Positions 24,001 to 31,521 of a stretch of DNA of 64,000 bases are shown here, in pieces; position 1 is the first letter of the stretch; every line of letters starts with the position of its first letter. Position numbers and translations under genes: made by a program. The DNA lies in NCBI GenBank assembly GCA_022376925.1, contig JAIOJX010000030.1:168759298-168823297 (forward strand). Direction: 5' to 3'. The stretch comes from Tragulus kanchil. Its lineage: Eukaryota > Chordata > Mammalia > Artiodactyla > Tragulidae. The notes under the pieces were generated by a model. The model saw nothing but the letters and a program-made list of their open reading frames with translations, ran no database searches and was not told the origin of the DNA.

Positions 24001-27000
24001 CCACTAAGCATGCAAGCAAGCAATAGATCAGCATTTCCTGATCCTTTTTGGACAGACTTCTGTGTGTCCAAACATTTCCTGTTGCCTGAAGTGTCCTTTC
24101 TTCCTCCCCGCCCATCAACAGAACTCAAATGACACCTCGTCTGGTGAGGGCTTTCCTGATGGCTAGTCACTCACTTCCCTGACCTCTCATACTTTAAATA
24201 TTCCTGTTATAGCACTCCATGCACCCCTCTGTGAAGAACTGACTTATTCTCCACATCTCCAGCCCCAGCACAGCCTTCTACCCAAGTACTGGACATCCAC
24301 TGAGTGACGCTGCAGGAGACAGGATCCCCCGGGAAACCTTCGTCACTCAAGAGCCCAGACACACGATGCTTTCTCGTGCCTGGGCTGTAGGACCCTGCAG
24401 AGGGCCCCTCAAGGGAAGGATGCTGCCCTCTCCATCTCCCTGCCCTTCACATCTAACGCTGGGTCAGGACAAACAGGCGCTCACAGACGGCAGCAGTGGA
24501 AAAAACACTGGCTTTGAAGTCAGACTGGCCTGGGATTATACTGCAGCTCACACCCATACAAGCTGTGTGGCCTTGGTCAAGTCATTTAACCTTTCTGAGT
24601 CTCACTGTCCCAGGGCCTACATATAGAGCAGGTGCTCAAATATGTGTTCACTGATTAATATTCACCACTCCTGAGTGTGACTGCAGAAGGTGACACTCCT
24701 TCCTGAGGGCTCTGTGTCTGCCTGCAGGACGTGCCAGACTCCTGAGTGTGACTGCAGAAGTCCTCCTTCCTGGCTGGCCCAACCTTCCTTCCAGCATCAT
24801 CTCCTGCCTTTCTCCACTCGCCCAGGTCTGCTGGGAATGAGGAAAACACTGGAGGAGGAGGAAAGGAAGGCCCTGAAATAAGCAGTACCCCAAGCATCAG
24901 ACTGGGCTTCCCCAGTGGCTCAGCGGTAAAGAATACACCTACAGTGCAGGAGCCACAAGAGACGTGGGTTCAATCTCTGGGTCAGGAAAATCCCCCGGAG
25001 GAGGGCAGGGCAATCCACTCCACTATTCTCGGCTGGAGAATCCCATGGATAGAGGAGCCTGGAGGGCTGCAGCCCATGGGGTTAGCAACAGTCAGATGCA
25101 ACTGAAGCCACTAAGCATGCAAGCAAGCAATAGATCAGCATTTCCTGATCCTTTTTGGACAGACTTCTGTGTGTCCAAACATTTCCTGTTGCCTGAAGTG
25201 TCCTTTCTTCCTCCCCGCCCATCAACAGAACTCAAATGACACCTCGTCTGGTGAGGGCTTTCCTGATGGCTAGTCACTCATTTCCCCTGACCTCTCATAC
25301 TTTAAATATTCCTGTTATAGCACTCCATGCACCCCTCTGTGAAGAACTGACTTATTCTCCACATCTCCAGCCCCAGCACAGCCTTCTACCCAAGTACTGG
25401 ACATCCACTGAGTGACGCTGCAGGAGACAGGATCCCCCGGGAAACCTTCGTCACTCAAGAGCCCAGACACACGATGCTTTCTCGTGCCTGGGCTGTAGGA
25501 CCCTGCAGAGGGCCCCTCAAGGGAAGGATGCTGCCCTCTCCATCTCCCTGCCCTTCACATCTAACGCTGGGTCAGGACAAACAGGCGCTCACAGACGGCA
25601 GCAGTGGAAAAAACACTGGCTTTGAAGTCAGACTGGCCTGGGATTATACTGCAGCTCACACCCATACAAGCTGTGTGGCCTTGGTCAAGTCATTTAACCT
25701 TTCTGAGTCTCACTGTCCCAGGGCCTACATATAGAGCAGGTGCTCAAATATGTGTTCACTGATATCTAAATATTTCTTAACTAAGACGTAAGGATAACAC
25801 TGCCATCAATCATTCCTCAAATGAAAACATAAAAAAGTTTAAAATCGGGGCTTCCCTGGTGGTCCAGCGGGTAAGGACACCGCCTTGCAGTGCAAGGCGC
25901 ACCGGGTCGATCCCTGGCCTGGGAAGATCCCATGTGCCGCGTGCACCCAGAGCCGGTGCTCTGCGACAACAGACGCCACTGCGATGAGAGGCCCACACGG
26001 GCCAAAGAACAAAGATGGATGAAAATAGATAAATGAAAGACCAATAGAAGTGACCTGCCAATGCCCCTCCCTCCCCAACCAACCCCCGCCCCCAAACAAG
26101 CTTAAAATCTCAAGGGTTTAGCATAAACATGGTTTTACTTCTCGGAAAAAAAAGATAACACTGCCCACCTCACAAGAATGAGAATTATGTAAACGTACTG
26201 AGGTCAAACATTAAGATTCACATCTGACAAGCTCTAGCTTTCTAGGTGGCTCAGTGGTAAAGAACCCACCTGCCAATGTAGGAGACGCAAGAGACACAGT
26301 TTCAATGCTTGGGTCCGAAAGATCCCCTGCAGAAGGAAATGGCAACGCACTATGGTATTCTTGTCTGGAAAATCCCACGGACAGAGGAGCCTGGGGGGCT
26401 GCAGTTCATGGGGTTGCAAAAGTGGGAGGTGACTTAGGGACTACACCTCCTCCTTCAGCACATTACAAAGTTCAAACTTACCCTTCCACTGTTCCTTCCC
26501 TAAACTGAATTTAGATGTATCATACTAAAGGCTAAACATAGGTAAGTAAAGGTGCTAGTAGACACATTTCATCTTCTCTAGAAGGTAAATGAAGATCATC
26601 AACTACTATTAAAATCTGCAGGACTTGCCTGGTGGCCCAGCGGTTAAGAATCCACCTGCCAATCCAGGAGATGTGAGTTTGACCCCTGGTGCTGGAACTA
26701 AGATCCGAAGTGCCATGGGGCAACCAAGCCCATGTGCCACCACAAAGACTCAGCACAGACACAAATAAAGTAAAAAAAAAAAAAAGAATCTGAGACAACC
26801 TTGTAAACAATTATTCCAGAGGTAAGAAGGCTCAAACAAGAAGATGCTGGCCAGCAGAAACCCCTAGTGATTCCAAAATATCCCGTCGAGCTATGGTCTG
26901 AATACATCCTCCACAAAACTTGCATGTTAAAATTGGACCCCAAGGTGGTGGCATTCTATGTGTCCTCTGGGAAGTGAACAGGTCATCAAAGTGACTAATC

Positions 27001-30000
27001 CTTACTGACAGGATTAGCACCCTAGTGAAGGGGCCCCAAGACAGCTTCCTTGTCCCCTTCCACTCTGTGAGGACAGAAGTCTGTGACCCAGAGAGGGCCC
27101 TCACCTGACCAAGCAGGCACTCTGATCGGAGACTTCCAGTCTCTACAGTTACAAGAAGTCTCTATGATCTGTAAGCTACTTACTCTGCGGCATTTTGTGA
27201 CGGCAGCCAGAATGAACTGAAAAAATGAGGTTAAACATCTTCCCCTTGGAACATTCCATGATGTGGCACAGAGACTTCTGTGCTGAGGGGGACACACAAG
27301 GCTAAGGGTGTATCCCCTCTAAGTCCAAAGAGCAAACACGGAAGAGCAGGTGAATGGGTGGGGAGAAGGCAGGTGAGTGGTGAGGGGCCCTGACTTACAA
27401 GACCAACAAGTCTGAAAATGACTGCAGGGAAGAGGTGCAGGCAGAGGGGAAGGTCAGAGAGGCATTTTCAAATTCATCAAAATGAGTGAAGTACTGTACC
27501 CTGTTTTCCAACTGACAGACACTCTCTAGGCAGAGCTCTTAGCAGTAATAGAGAAGGACGCGTCGGACTGGGCCTGCCAACAGCCTCAGAGTGTATTCAG
27601 CATGAATTATCTTCCCAAAGTGAAAACCTGCCTTTTCTCTGCATAGAGCTCTCTGATGGCTCAGAACTCCAAACTCCTTAGCTCGTAACACCCTACCAAA
27701 GGCTGCCCCCTACCCAGCTCCGCAGCCTCCAGTCCACCAAACCATTTCCTGAGCCTGTCTTCTGACTCCTCCAGCCCTCCCTCCACACTCGATGCTCCTT
27801 AGAAGCCACGGCGGGGCGCCACCAGCCACCAGCGCTCAGCACACAGTCCTCACTCCAGTGCTTATGAGTGACAGCAAGGTAAGGGCAGAGCCCCAAGACG
27901 CCTGAGACAGGACCAGACGACTCCTCTCTCCAGGATTAACCATGACACCAACTGTGGCAAAGCAGGTCCTTTAGGTTTAAACGAGAGAAAGGTGTGTCTG
28001 TGATTGGATGAGACCACGCCCCCACAGGGACCACACCCTAAACTCTCCTGGCCGCACAGGAGAACCTGGGCCCAGAATATAGCACACCTGAAAGTGGGCT
28101 AGTCTTCCTCGCCTCACAATCTTGTTATTGAAGCTAAATGTAATTAGTTGATTGCTTTACCCTGTACCCCGAACTAGTGAAACTGCGTCAAGGATAAATG
28201 ACAAGATCAAATTAACCTCATATTTACCTGATCGACATGACTCATATTATGTACACTTATGTCAAAGATAAAAGCCTTTCAACTCGTGATTAATTTTTTT
28301 TGTAAATCACCGTGCCCATCTATACAAGGGTTCTTTTTTTTTTTAACTTTTATTTTACTTTTAACTTTGTTACAGAGTTTCGTTGTTTACAGATATGTAT
28401 GCTCCCAGATTAGTCATATGTATATCCCCCCATCCCACCCCTCCAGACCATCACACAGCACCCCTGCACGATCCCCTTTTCTCACTGTGCAATGACTGTA
28501 GCTATTTTCTTCACATAATGATAGTACAGGTTTTCATGCTACTTCCTTTACGCCTCCCACCCACTGTTCATTCCCCACAATGTCCGTATGTCTACCGTCC
28601 ATGTCTGTTTTTCCATCGCTTCACTGCATGTGTTATCATTACCATCCTACTAAATTCCATATGTATGTGTTAGTATATTGTACTTGTCCTTCTCTTTTTG
28701 ACTTACTTTACTTTTTTAAAAAACTTTTATTTTACTTTTAACACAGAGTTTTGTTCTTTACAGATATGCATGATCCCAGATTAGTCATATGTATATCCCC
28801 CCCATCCCACCCATACAAAGGTTCTGTGAGGGCTACACTGAAAACACCTGGAACACTTTGCCTAAGGCTAACAGACTGCAAGAGAGGATACAGAACTAAA
28901 TACACCCTCACTTTTCAGTCCCATGTCTGAAACCACTGAGCTAAGGCTTTAGGAAAAACCATTTTCCTTCTGGCTGATTTTTTTTTTTAAATAATTTTAT
29001 CTAGGGGCAGCCCATCTCATCCAACTAAGACCTGGCCTCTGTTCCTCCATAGGCGGAACTCCTCCTCACTTCTAAAGGCCTATACCTCCAAAACCTAGGA
29101 ATCAAATCCCAAGCAATTAGAAACACCACCTGGCATGATAAATATTTGGTCAACACCTCATTAAAGAAGTGGCTGACGCTCACACAGCTGACAGCAACAA
29201 AAACTAGGGCTCCTCGCCTCCCTCCAACTGGAATGACTGGAAGAGACTGAACATTTGTAAACTCACGTTCAACTCTCTCTCTCTCACACTCACACACACA
29301 CGCGGGCGCTGAGAAAATTTAATCAATCCTTAAAAAAGTTAACATAAATGAGTGGAGGAAATGCACCTCCTCGATGAAGTACACCTCAGTCTGCTTCCCA
29401 ATATTTTGAAACCCTCCTGTGTGTTCCCACTGGGGAACGAAATGGTAAACCTCCAAAGCAAACCCTACCCCACCAAGCAAAACCTCAACATGCTGGAAAC
29501 CATTAGCTTGGTGAAAACCCACACCAAATACTATCCTTTTTCTTGTTTCTGTGCTTCGAAGTACATGGCTCAACTCAATGTAAATTAACAACTCAATTAC
29601 TTACACCTGTGTCTCTGAGGCACTGCTACATCCAGCGAGCCCAGCGAATCCCCATCATGACTGATTGCCAATTACAAGCACCTGGAAATACTGAACTATC
29701 TGGAAACTTCGCCCACACCCCTGCAGAACCTCATCAGGGTGGCAAGGAGGTGCAAGAAGAGTTTTAAAGTAATTCCAAAATGCCGCCAAGTTTGCCAACT
29801 ATCTCTCCATGGAACTCAGCGTCTTCCAGTCGCGCGACGCCCAGAGATCTTAACAGACATCTCTGTCTTAGCAACCATTCACCAAAATCACACCAACAGA
29901 TATGCATGATCCCAGATTAGTCATATGTATATCCCCCCCATCCCACCCATACAAAGGTTCTGTGAGGGCTACACTGAAAACACCTGGAACACTTTGCCTA

Positions 30001-31521
30001 AGGCTAACAGACTGCAAGAGAGGATACAGAACTAAATACACCCTCACTTTTCAGTCCCATGTCTGAAACCACTGAGCTAAGGCTTTAGGAAAAACCATTT
30101 TCCTTCTGGCTGATTTTTTTTTTTAAATAATTTTATCTAGGGGCAGCCCATCTCATCCAACTAAGACCTGGCCTCTGTTCCTCCATAGGCGGAACTCCTC
30201 CTCACTTCTAAAGGCCTATACCTCCAAAACCTAGGAATCAAATCCCAAGCAATTAGAAACACCACCTGGCATGATAAATATTTGGTCAACACCTCATTAA
30301 AGAAGTGGCTGACGCTCACACAGCTGACAGCAACAAAAACTAGGGCTCTCGCCTCCCTCCAACTGGAATGACTGGAAGAGACTGAACATTTGTAAACTCA
30401 CGTTCAACTCTCTCTCTCTCACACTCACACACACACGCGGGCGCTGAGAAAATTTAATCAATCCTTAAAAAAGTTAACATAAATGAGTGGAGGAAATGCA
30501 CCTCCTCGATGAAGTACACCTCAGTCTGCTTCCCAATATTTTGAAACCCTCCTGTGTGTTCCCACTGGGGAACGAAATGGTAAACCTCCAAAGCAAACCC
30601 TACCCCACCAAGCAAAACCTCAACATGCTGGAAACCATTAGCTTGGTGAAAACCCACACCAAATACTATCCTTTTTCTTGTTTCTGTGCTTCGAAGTACA
30701 TGGCTCAACTCAATGTAAATTAACAACTCAATTACTTACACCTGTGTCTCTGAGGCACTGCTACATCCAGCGAGCCCAGCGAATCCCCATCATGACTGAT
30801 TGCCAATTACAAGCACCTGGAAATACTGAACTATCTGGAAACTTCGCCCACACCCCTGCAGAACCTCATCAGGGTGGCAAGGAGGTGCAAGAAGAGTTTT
30901 AAAGTAATTCCAAAATGCCGCCAAGTTTGCCAACTATCTCTCCATGGAACTCAGCGTCTTCCAGTCGCGCGACGCCCAGAGATCTTAACAGACATCTCTG
31001 TCTTAGCAACCATTCACCAAAATCACCACCTCCAACATCTCAAGCCAAGCAGAAAGGGCTTCGGCATTTGCAAGGCACTGGGGCCACTTACCTTAAGGCT
31101 GCTGGCGTCCTTCTCGAGAGAAGCCATTTTTTCTAGAGAAGATCTGACGGAGCGCAGAGGGGGTCCCCCTGACGAAAGGAACCCTTGTGAGCTCCGAAGG
31201 AGGCCTCGTTTGTGGGCGGCCCCACCCGCACCTGGCCCAGAGGAATGAGAGGAGGAGGAGGAGGAACTCCTGCGGCGGGAATGGGAGGAGGAGGTGGAAC
31301 TTCTGCGGCGGGATGAGCCCCAGGACACATCGTCCTCCTTCTGGGCTTTCAAGCGCTTGGGGCTGCTGGCCCCTCCTGAACGCGACACGAAGCTGTAAGC
31401 TGACCGGCTGGAGGGGGCCACATCACTAGGCTCTCGCAGGCAGCTGCGTTTGCGGGAACTCCGCTCCGAAGTGCTGCTCCGTTGGTATTTGATCTTGCGC
31501 CGCTCCGACGCCATGGGCACC
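2890..31521 (-). CDS. TATDN2: TATDN2, TatD DNase domain-containing 2, complete coding region in six exons
   Basis: This is a TatD-family metal-dependent nuclease. Family members are Mg2+-dependent 3'-5' DNases, and TATDN2 has been reported to act on RNA in RNA/DNA hybrids. Coding exons on the minus strand are 31514-31092, 23406-22912, 11464-10595, 6029-5902, 3631-3448 and 3030-2890. Phases agree at every junction and all borders are AG/GT. The product is 746 residues, against about 760 in human. The N-terminal half is basic, serine-rich and probably disordered. The C-terminal half is the TIM-barrel nuclease with the first metal motif DTHCH, the glutamate in AFGEMGLDY, histidines in VIHCREA and HCFTGS, and the aspartate in ETDAP, so it looks catalytically intact. 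False duplications add extra copies of exons 3 and 5. IRAK2 lies upstream in the same orientation, as in human. I am confident of gene identity from recalled human protein similarity. Confidence 0.95.
3448..3631 (-). CDS. TATDN2: TATDN2 coding exon 5 (intact copy)
   Basis: 184 nt, acceptor CAG at 3634-3632 and donor GT at 3447-3446. It continues the split arginine codon from exon 4 and encodes [20 protein letters not shown] through [14 protein letters not shown]. It contains the third conserved histidine and the terminal metal-site aspartate in ETDAP. The frame is open and phase matches both neighbours, so this copy is taken as the real exon. Confidence 0.94.
4545..4729 (-). pseudogene. TATDN2: Duplicated TATDN2 exon 5 with a one-base insertion
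   Basis: This is the second copy of exon 5, lying in the D2 right copy. It is 185 nt rather than 184, with an extra base at about 4574. On the minus strand the insertion falls in the ETDAP motif. The reading changes to IIVESGCA, losing the metal-binding aspartate, and the exon can no longer join exon 6 in frame. Given the duplicated context, this is most likely a sequence error in a patch, not a real pseudoexon. Confidence 0.88.
5286..5901 (-). other. TATDN2 intron 4, unremarkable part
   Basis: No repeat family, conserved frame or RNA gene recognised. Under the patch model this is genuine gap content (5286-6470) supplied only by the patch. Confidence 0.5.
5902..6029 (-). CDS. TATDN2: TATDN2 coding exon 4
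   Basis: 128 nt encoding [20 protein letters not shown], then READEDLL through PPDYKIH and two bases of an arginine codon. Acceptor CAG is at 6032-6030, donor GTAAGAG from 5901. It contains the conserved VIHCREA histidine/acid motif of TatD enzymes. It is single-copy and lies in the gap-content part of a patch. Confidence 0.95.
6489..6757 (-). mobile_element. CHR-type SINE, antisense
   Basis: A tRNA(Glu)-derived head with reversed B-box region ends in 'accagggaagcccc' near 6757. The CHR body has 'gcatgcgctccagagcgctgg' type text near 6610. A T-tract at 6471-6492 is the poly(A) tail of the antisense insertion. Flanking 'gcaacgtgcttt' and 'gcaacatgcttt' look like target-site duplications. Confidence 0.85.
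6964..7125 (+). mobile_element. Bov-A2 type SINE
   Basis: Starts 'gggacttccctggtggtcc', has a B-box-like segment with 'ggttcaatccctggtcaggg', and ends in a 'ccaaataaataaa' tail followed by a GAAA microsatellite. It is duplicated at 8081-8243 by D3. Confidence 0.85.
7609..7870 (-). mobile_element. CHR-type SINE, antisense (D3 duplicate)
   Basis: Second copy of the element at 6489-6757, lacking a few bases (a short deletion near 7773). It exists because of duplication D3, not as a separate insertion. Confidence 0.85.
8081..8243 (+). mobile_element. Bov-A2 SINE (D3 duplicate)
   Basis: Near-identical second copy of the element at 6964-7125, carried by D3. Confidence 0.85.
8690..9494 (-). other. 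TATDN2 intron 3, no repeat recognised
   Basis: Moderately AT-rich sequence without a recognisable repeat or conserved frame, apart from a short CCT run at 9298-9312. Part of it (from 8912) is repeated in D4. Confidence 0.45.
8912..11091 (+). repeat. Direct duplication D4, 1.08 kb unit
   Basis: Bases 8912-9991 recur at 10013-11091 (offset 1101). The left copy ends with about 20 stray bases, 9992-10012, which repeat text found at about 9918-9940. The unit includes the 3' part of TATDN2 exon 3. It is the left flank of patch 10013-12187. Confidence 0.95.
9495..9991 (-). pseudogene. TATDN2: Partial duplicate of TATDN2 exon 3 (3' part)
   Basis: The nuclease-domain half of exon 3, with its donor at 9494-9493, repeated by D4. 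It stops inside the [12 protein letters not shown] segment and has no acceptor; upstream of it comes stray sequence. It is not a functional exon. Confidence 0.9.
10595..11464 (-). CDS. TATDN2: TATDN2 coding exon 3 (full copy)
   Basis: 870 nt, 290 residues. It begins [20 protein letters not shown] after the acceptor at 11467-11465 and ends PVPEQHK before donor GTAACG. It spans the end of the serine-rich N-terminal region, then the start of the TatD domain: [12 protein letters not shown] (first metal motif, HxH) and [11 protein letters not shown] with the conserved glutamate. Under the patch model two contig ends abut inside it, near 11047-11091, where the copies of D4 and D5 overlap by about 45 bases. 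Confidence 0.95.
11047..13344 (+). repeat. Direct duplication D5, 1.15 kb unit
   Basis: Bases 11047-12187 recur at 12188-13344 (offset 1141 initially). Small deletions concentrate at the right end of the left copy: compare 12118-12175 with 13257-13330. The unit includes the 5' part of TATDN2 exon 3 and intron 2 sequence. It is the right flank of patch 10013-12187. Confidence 0.95.
12190..12605 (-). pseudogene. TATDN2: Partial duplicate of TATDN2 exon 3 (5' part)
   Basis: The 5' 416 nt of exon 3 with its acceptor, repeated by D5. It lacks the TatD domain part and a donor. It runs from PKDREVV to the SSDEGD segment. An artefact of the duplication. Confidence 0.9.
13345..13734 (-). other. TATDN2 intron 2, no feature recognised
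   Basis: AT-rich with T and A runs at about 13450 and 13541. No repeat family, conserved frame or RNA gene recognised. Confidence 0.4.
13735..14066 (+). mobile_element. tRNA(Glu)-derived SINE, CHR-1-like long body
   Basis: Begins with the tRNA-like head ('ccttggcagtcgagtggttg'), followed by repeated 'cccgtgtgccacaacc' type modules and an AATTAATT-rich tail. The modular body resembles CHR-1 class SINEs of artiodactyls and cetaceans. Diverged, so older than most CHR copies here. Confidence 0.7.
14195..14292 (+). mobile_element. Short L1-type 3' end fragment
   Basis: Carries the motif 'cacatgtgactaatctgaga', then a 'catatctgtaaaacac' segment and an A-rich tail. The same terminal unit recurs at 20128-20210, 28335-28450 (reverse), 28711-28805 (reverse) and 32893-32990. 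It is interpreted as a 5'-truncated L1 3' UTR. Confidence 0.6.
14452..14716 (-). mobile_element. CHR-type SINE, antisense
   Basis: Full-length-looking antisense CHR element with reversed head ending 'accaccagggaagccc' at 14716 and the 'gcgcatgcgccccagagc' body segment. Intron 2 of TATDN2. Confidence 0.85.
15369..15640 (+). mobile_element. CHR-type SINE
   Basis: Head 'gggcttccctggtggtccag' with B-box region 'ggttcaatccctggcctggg', CHR body and an A-rich tail at about 15626-15639. Repeated at 16540-16811 by D6. Confidence 0.87.
15965..16180 (+). mobile_element. Non-autonomous hAT-type DNA transposon fragment
   Basis: Begins 'cccagcaaactgtgaccca' and ends near 'gttttgctgatcactg', the imperfect terminal inverted repeat pattern of a hAT (Charlie-like) element. 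The interior has the 'attgtctatgg' and 'tggcagagttg' phrases. An ancient mammalian repeat, duplicated at 17137-17355. Confidence 0.6.
16540..16811 (+). mobile_element. CHR-type SINE (D6 duplicate)
   Basis: Second copy of the element at 15369-15640, carried by D6. Confidence 0.87.
17137..17355 (+). mobile_element. hAT-type fragment (D6 duplicate)
   Basis: Second copy of the fragment at 15965-16180, carried by D6. Confidence 0.6.
17379..17535 (+). mobile_element. Bov-A2 type SINE
   Basis: Diverged head 'ttcttggtggtccactggc', B-box region 'ggttcaatccctggtcaggg' and A-rich tail. It fills the short gap-content part (17375-17600) of patch 16200-18713, so a repeat may have caused the original gap. 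Confidence 0.75.
17783..17854 (+). mobile_element. Short palindromic mariner-type MITE
   Basis: About 72 bp. Starts 'ggttggccaaac' and ends 'gtttggccaacc', perfect 12-bp terminal inverted repeats. The inner arms are also complementary, so the whole unit can fold into a hairpin. This matches short mariner-derived elements of ruminant genomes. Duplicated at 18896-18967 by D7. Confidence 0.75.
17851..17984 (+). repeat. Tandem duplication, 67-bp unit, two copies
   Basis: The 67 bases at 17851-17917 are repeated at 17918-17984, the first starting at the right end of the mariner MITE. The copies are essentially identical, indicating a recent or gene-converted duplication. Both copies of D7 carry it (also at about 18964-19097), so it was present in both contributing sequences. 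Confidence 0.88.
17990..19572 (+). other. Unassigned intron 2 sequence
   Basis: A-rich sequence in TATDN2 intron 2. It has 75-76 codon open frames at about 18035-18265 and 18369-18596 that I do not recognise, repeated by D7. Codon content and lack of splice-compatible conservation with human TATDN2 argue against coding. It could be an old retroelement or long terminal repeat fragment; I cannot place it. Confidence 0.35.
18896..18967 (+). mobile_element. Mariner-type MITE (D7 duplicate)
   Basis: Second copy of the hairpin element at 17783-17854, carried by D7. Confidence 0.75.
20128..20210 (+). mobile_element. Short L1-type 3' end fragment
   Basis: Carries the same terminal unit as 14195-14292 ('atgtgactaatctgggaaca' plus 'catatctgtaaacaac') and an A/AAC-rich tail. 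Duplicated at 21286-21368 by D8. Confidence 0.55.
20583..20730 (-). mobile_element. Bov-tA SINE, antisense, truncated at a seam
   Basis: Antisense Bov-tA body with the 'ctctttgcaaccccgtgga' phrase. It is cut at the end of the left D8 copy; the full element is at 21738-22067. Confidence 0.85.
21738..22067 (-). mobile_element. Bov-tA type SINE (dimer-like), antisense
   Basis: Has the antisense Bov-tA body, then a second partial unit with 'gggatcttcccaaccagg' and reversed tRNA-like head ending 'gagctaccagggaagcc'. The two heads (about 21900-21945 and 22020-22067) suggest a dimeric or nested insertion. Ruminant-specific family. Confidence 0.85.
22068..22911 (-). other. TATDN2 intron 2 next to exon 2, no feature recognised
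   Basis: No repeat family or RNA gene recognised. Frames of 90-97 codons here overlap each other on both strands and match nothing I know. Confidence 0.4.
22912..23406 (-). CDS. TATDN2: TATDN2 coding exon 2
   Basis: 495 nt, 165 residues, phase 0 at both ends. Acceptor CAG at 23409-23407; donor GTGAGT from 22911. It begins [20 protein letters not shown] and ends SDSRLNGQK. The middle segment [20 protein letters not shown] is nearly identical to human, while the K/R/E-rich surroundings diverge. This suggests a short conserved helix or binding motif in an otherwise disordered N-terminal region. Single-copy, in the gap-content part of a patch. Confidence 0.95.
23798..24010 (+). mobile_element. 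Bov-tA type SINE
   Basis: Head 'ggcttccccagtggctcagc', then the Bov-tA body with 'gaatcccatggatagaggag' and tail. Intron 1 of TATDN2. Duplicated at 24905-25117. Confidence 0.87.
24040..24240 (+). mobile_element. Probable LINE L2 fragment
   Basis: Text resembling the L2 3' region in antisense reading ('aatgacacctcgtctggtga', 'gagggctttcctga', 'cactccatgcacccctc'). Heavily diverged. Duplicated at about 25147-25347. Confidence 0.5.
24490..24655 (+). mobile_element. MIR SINE
   Basis: Typical MIR core: 'ctttgaagtcagactggcct', 'agctgtgtggccttggtcaa', 'cctttctgagtctcactg', and a 'gcaggtgctcaaatatgtg' end. Ancient mammalian repeat, duplicated at 25600-25763. Confidence 0.8.
24905..25117 (+). mobile_element. 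Bov-tA SINE (D9 duplicate)
   Basis: Second copy of the element at 23798-24010, carried by D9. Confidence 0.87.
25600..25763 (+). mobile_element. MIR SINE (D9 duplicate)
   Basis: Second copy of the MIR at 24490-24655. Confidence 0.8.
25847..26100 (+). mobile_element. CHR-type SINE with internal deletion
   Basis: Head 'gggcttccctggtggtccag' and body present, but about 50 bases are missing after 'gatcccatgtgccgcg', compared with other CHR copies in the window. The CCCC-rich 3' segment and tail are retained. Confidence 0.85.
26236..26450 (+). mobile_element. Bov-tA type SINE
   Basis: Head 'aggtggctcagtggtaaaga', body with 'gaaggaaatggcaacgcac' and 'ggacagaggagcctgg'. Diverged by several percent from consensus. 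Confidence 0.85.
26623..26785 (+). mobile_element. Bov-A2-like SINE
   Basis: Head 'ggacttgcctggtggcccag', mutated B-box region, tail 'cacaaataaagtaaaa' at 26760-26784. Intron 1 of TATDN2. Confidence 0.75.
26790..28320 (-). other. TATDN2 intron 1, mostly unassigned
   Basis: No coding exon or RNA gene recognised. A stretch at about 27640-27790 resembles a diverged L2 fragment ('ctccaaactccttagctcg', 'cagcctccagtccacc'). The rest shows nothing I can name. Confidence 0.4.
28322..28825 (-). mobile_element. Compound L1 3' end insertion, antisense
   Basis: Two copies of the same L1-type 3' terminal unit lie in tandem on the minus strand: 28711-28805 (short) and 28335-28710 (longer, with the 'gacttactt' and 'gtgttagtatattgtac' L1 3' UTR text). 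The pair is bracketed by 13-bp near-identical direct repeats at 28322-28334 and 28813-28825 (one mismatch), consistent with a target-site duplication. The second half is repeated at 29896 onward by D10. Confidence 0.65.
28760..31027 (+). repeat. Direct duplication D10, 1.13 kb unit
   Basis: Bases 28760-29895 recur at 29896-31027 (offset 1136). One visible internal difference is a missing C at about 30345. It is the left flank of patch 29896-34260. The right copy stops 65 bases short of TATDN2 exon 1. Confidence 0.95.
29270..29305 (+). repeat. CT/CA microsatellite
   Basis: Short (CT)n followed by (CA)n, ending in CGCGGGCGC. Repeated at about 30406-30440 by D10. Confidence 0.8.
31092..31514 (-). 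CDS. TATDN2: TATDN2 coding exon 1 (start codon)
   Basis: Start ATG at 31514-31512, with acceptor CAG seven to nine bases upstream and GTGCCCATGG context (Kozak-like G at +4), so a non-coding exon lies further 5'. 423 nt encode 141 residues starting [20 protein letters not shown] and ending [11 protein letters not shown], with donor GTAAGT from 31091. The human start is MASERG. Serine runs at about residues 75-95 come from a GAG/AGG-type triplet repeat on the plus strand (about 31250-31285) and are longer than I recall for human. Confidence 0.95.
31246..31300 (-). repeat. TATDN2: Coding serine-repeat (TCC triplet tract) in TATDN2
   Basis: Imperfect AGG/GAG triplet repeat on the plus strand, read on the minus strand as serine runs separated by SHSRRR motifs. 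The SHSRRRSS unit is itself repeated. Likely slippage-prone. Confidence 0.7.

Larger units (their letters stand above)
23594..25763 (+). repeat. Direct duplication D9, 1.06 kb unit
   Basis: Bases 23594-24655 recur at 24705-25763. Between them, 24656-24704 is filler containing a scrambled repeat of text from about 23628-23652. It is the right flank of patch 20731-24704. Confidence 0.94.
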
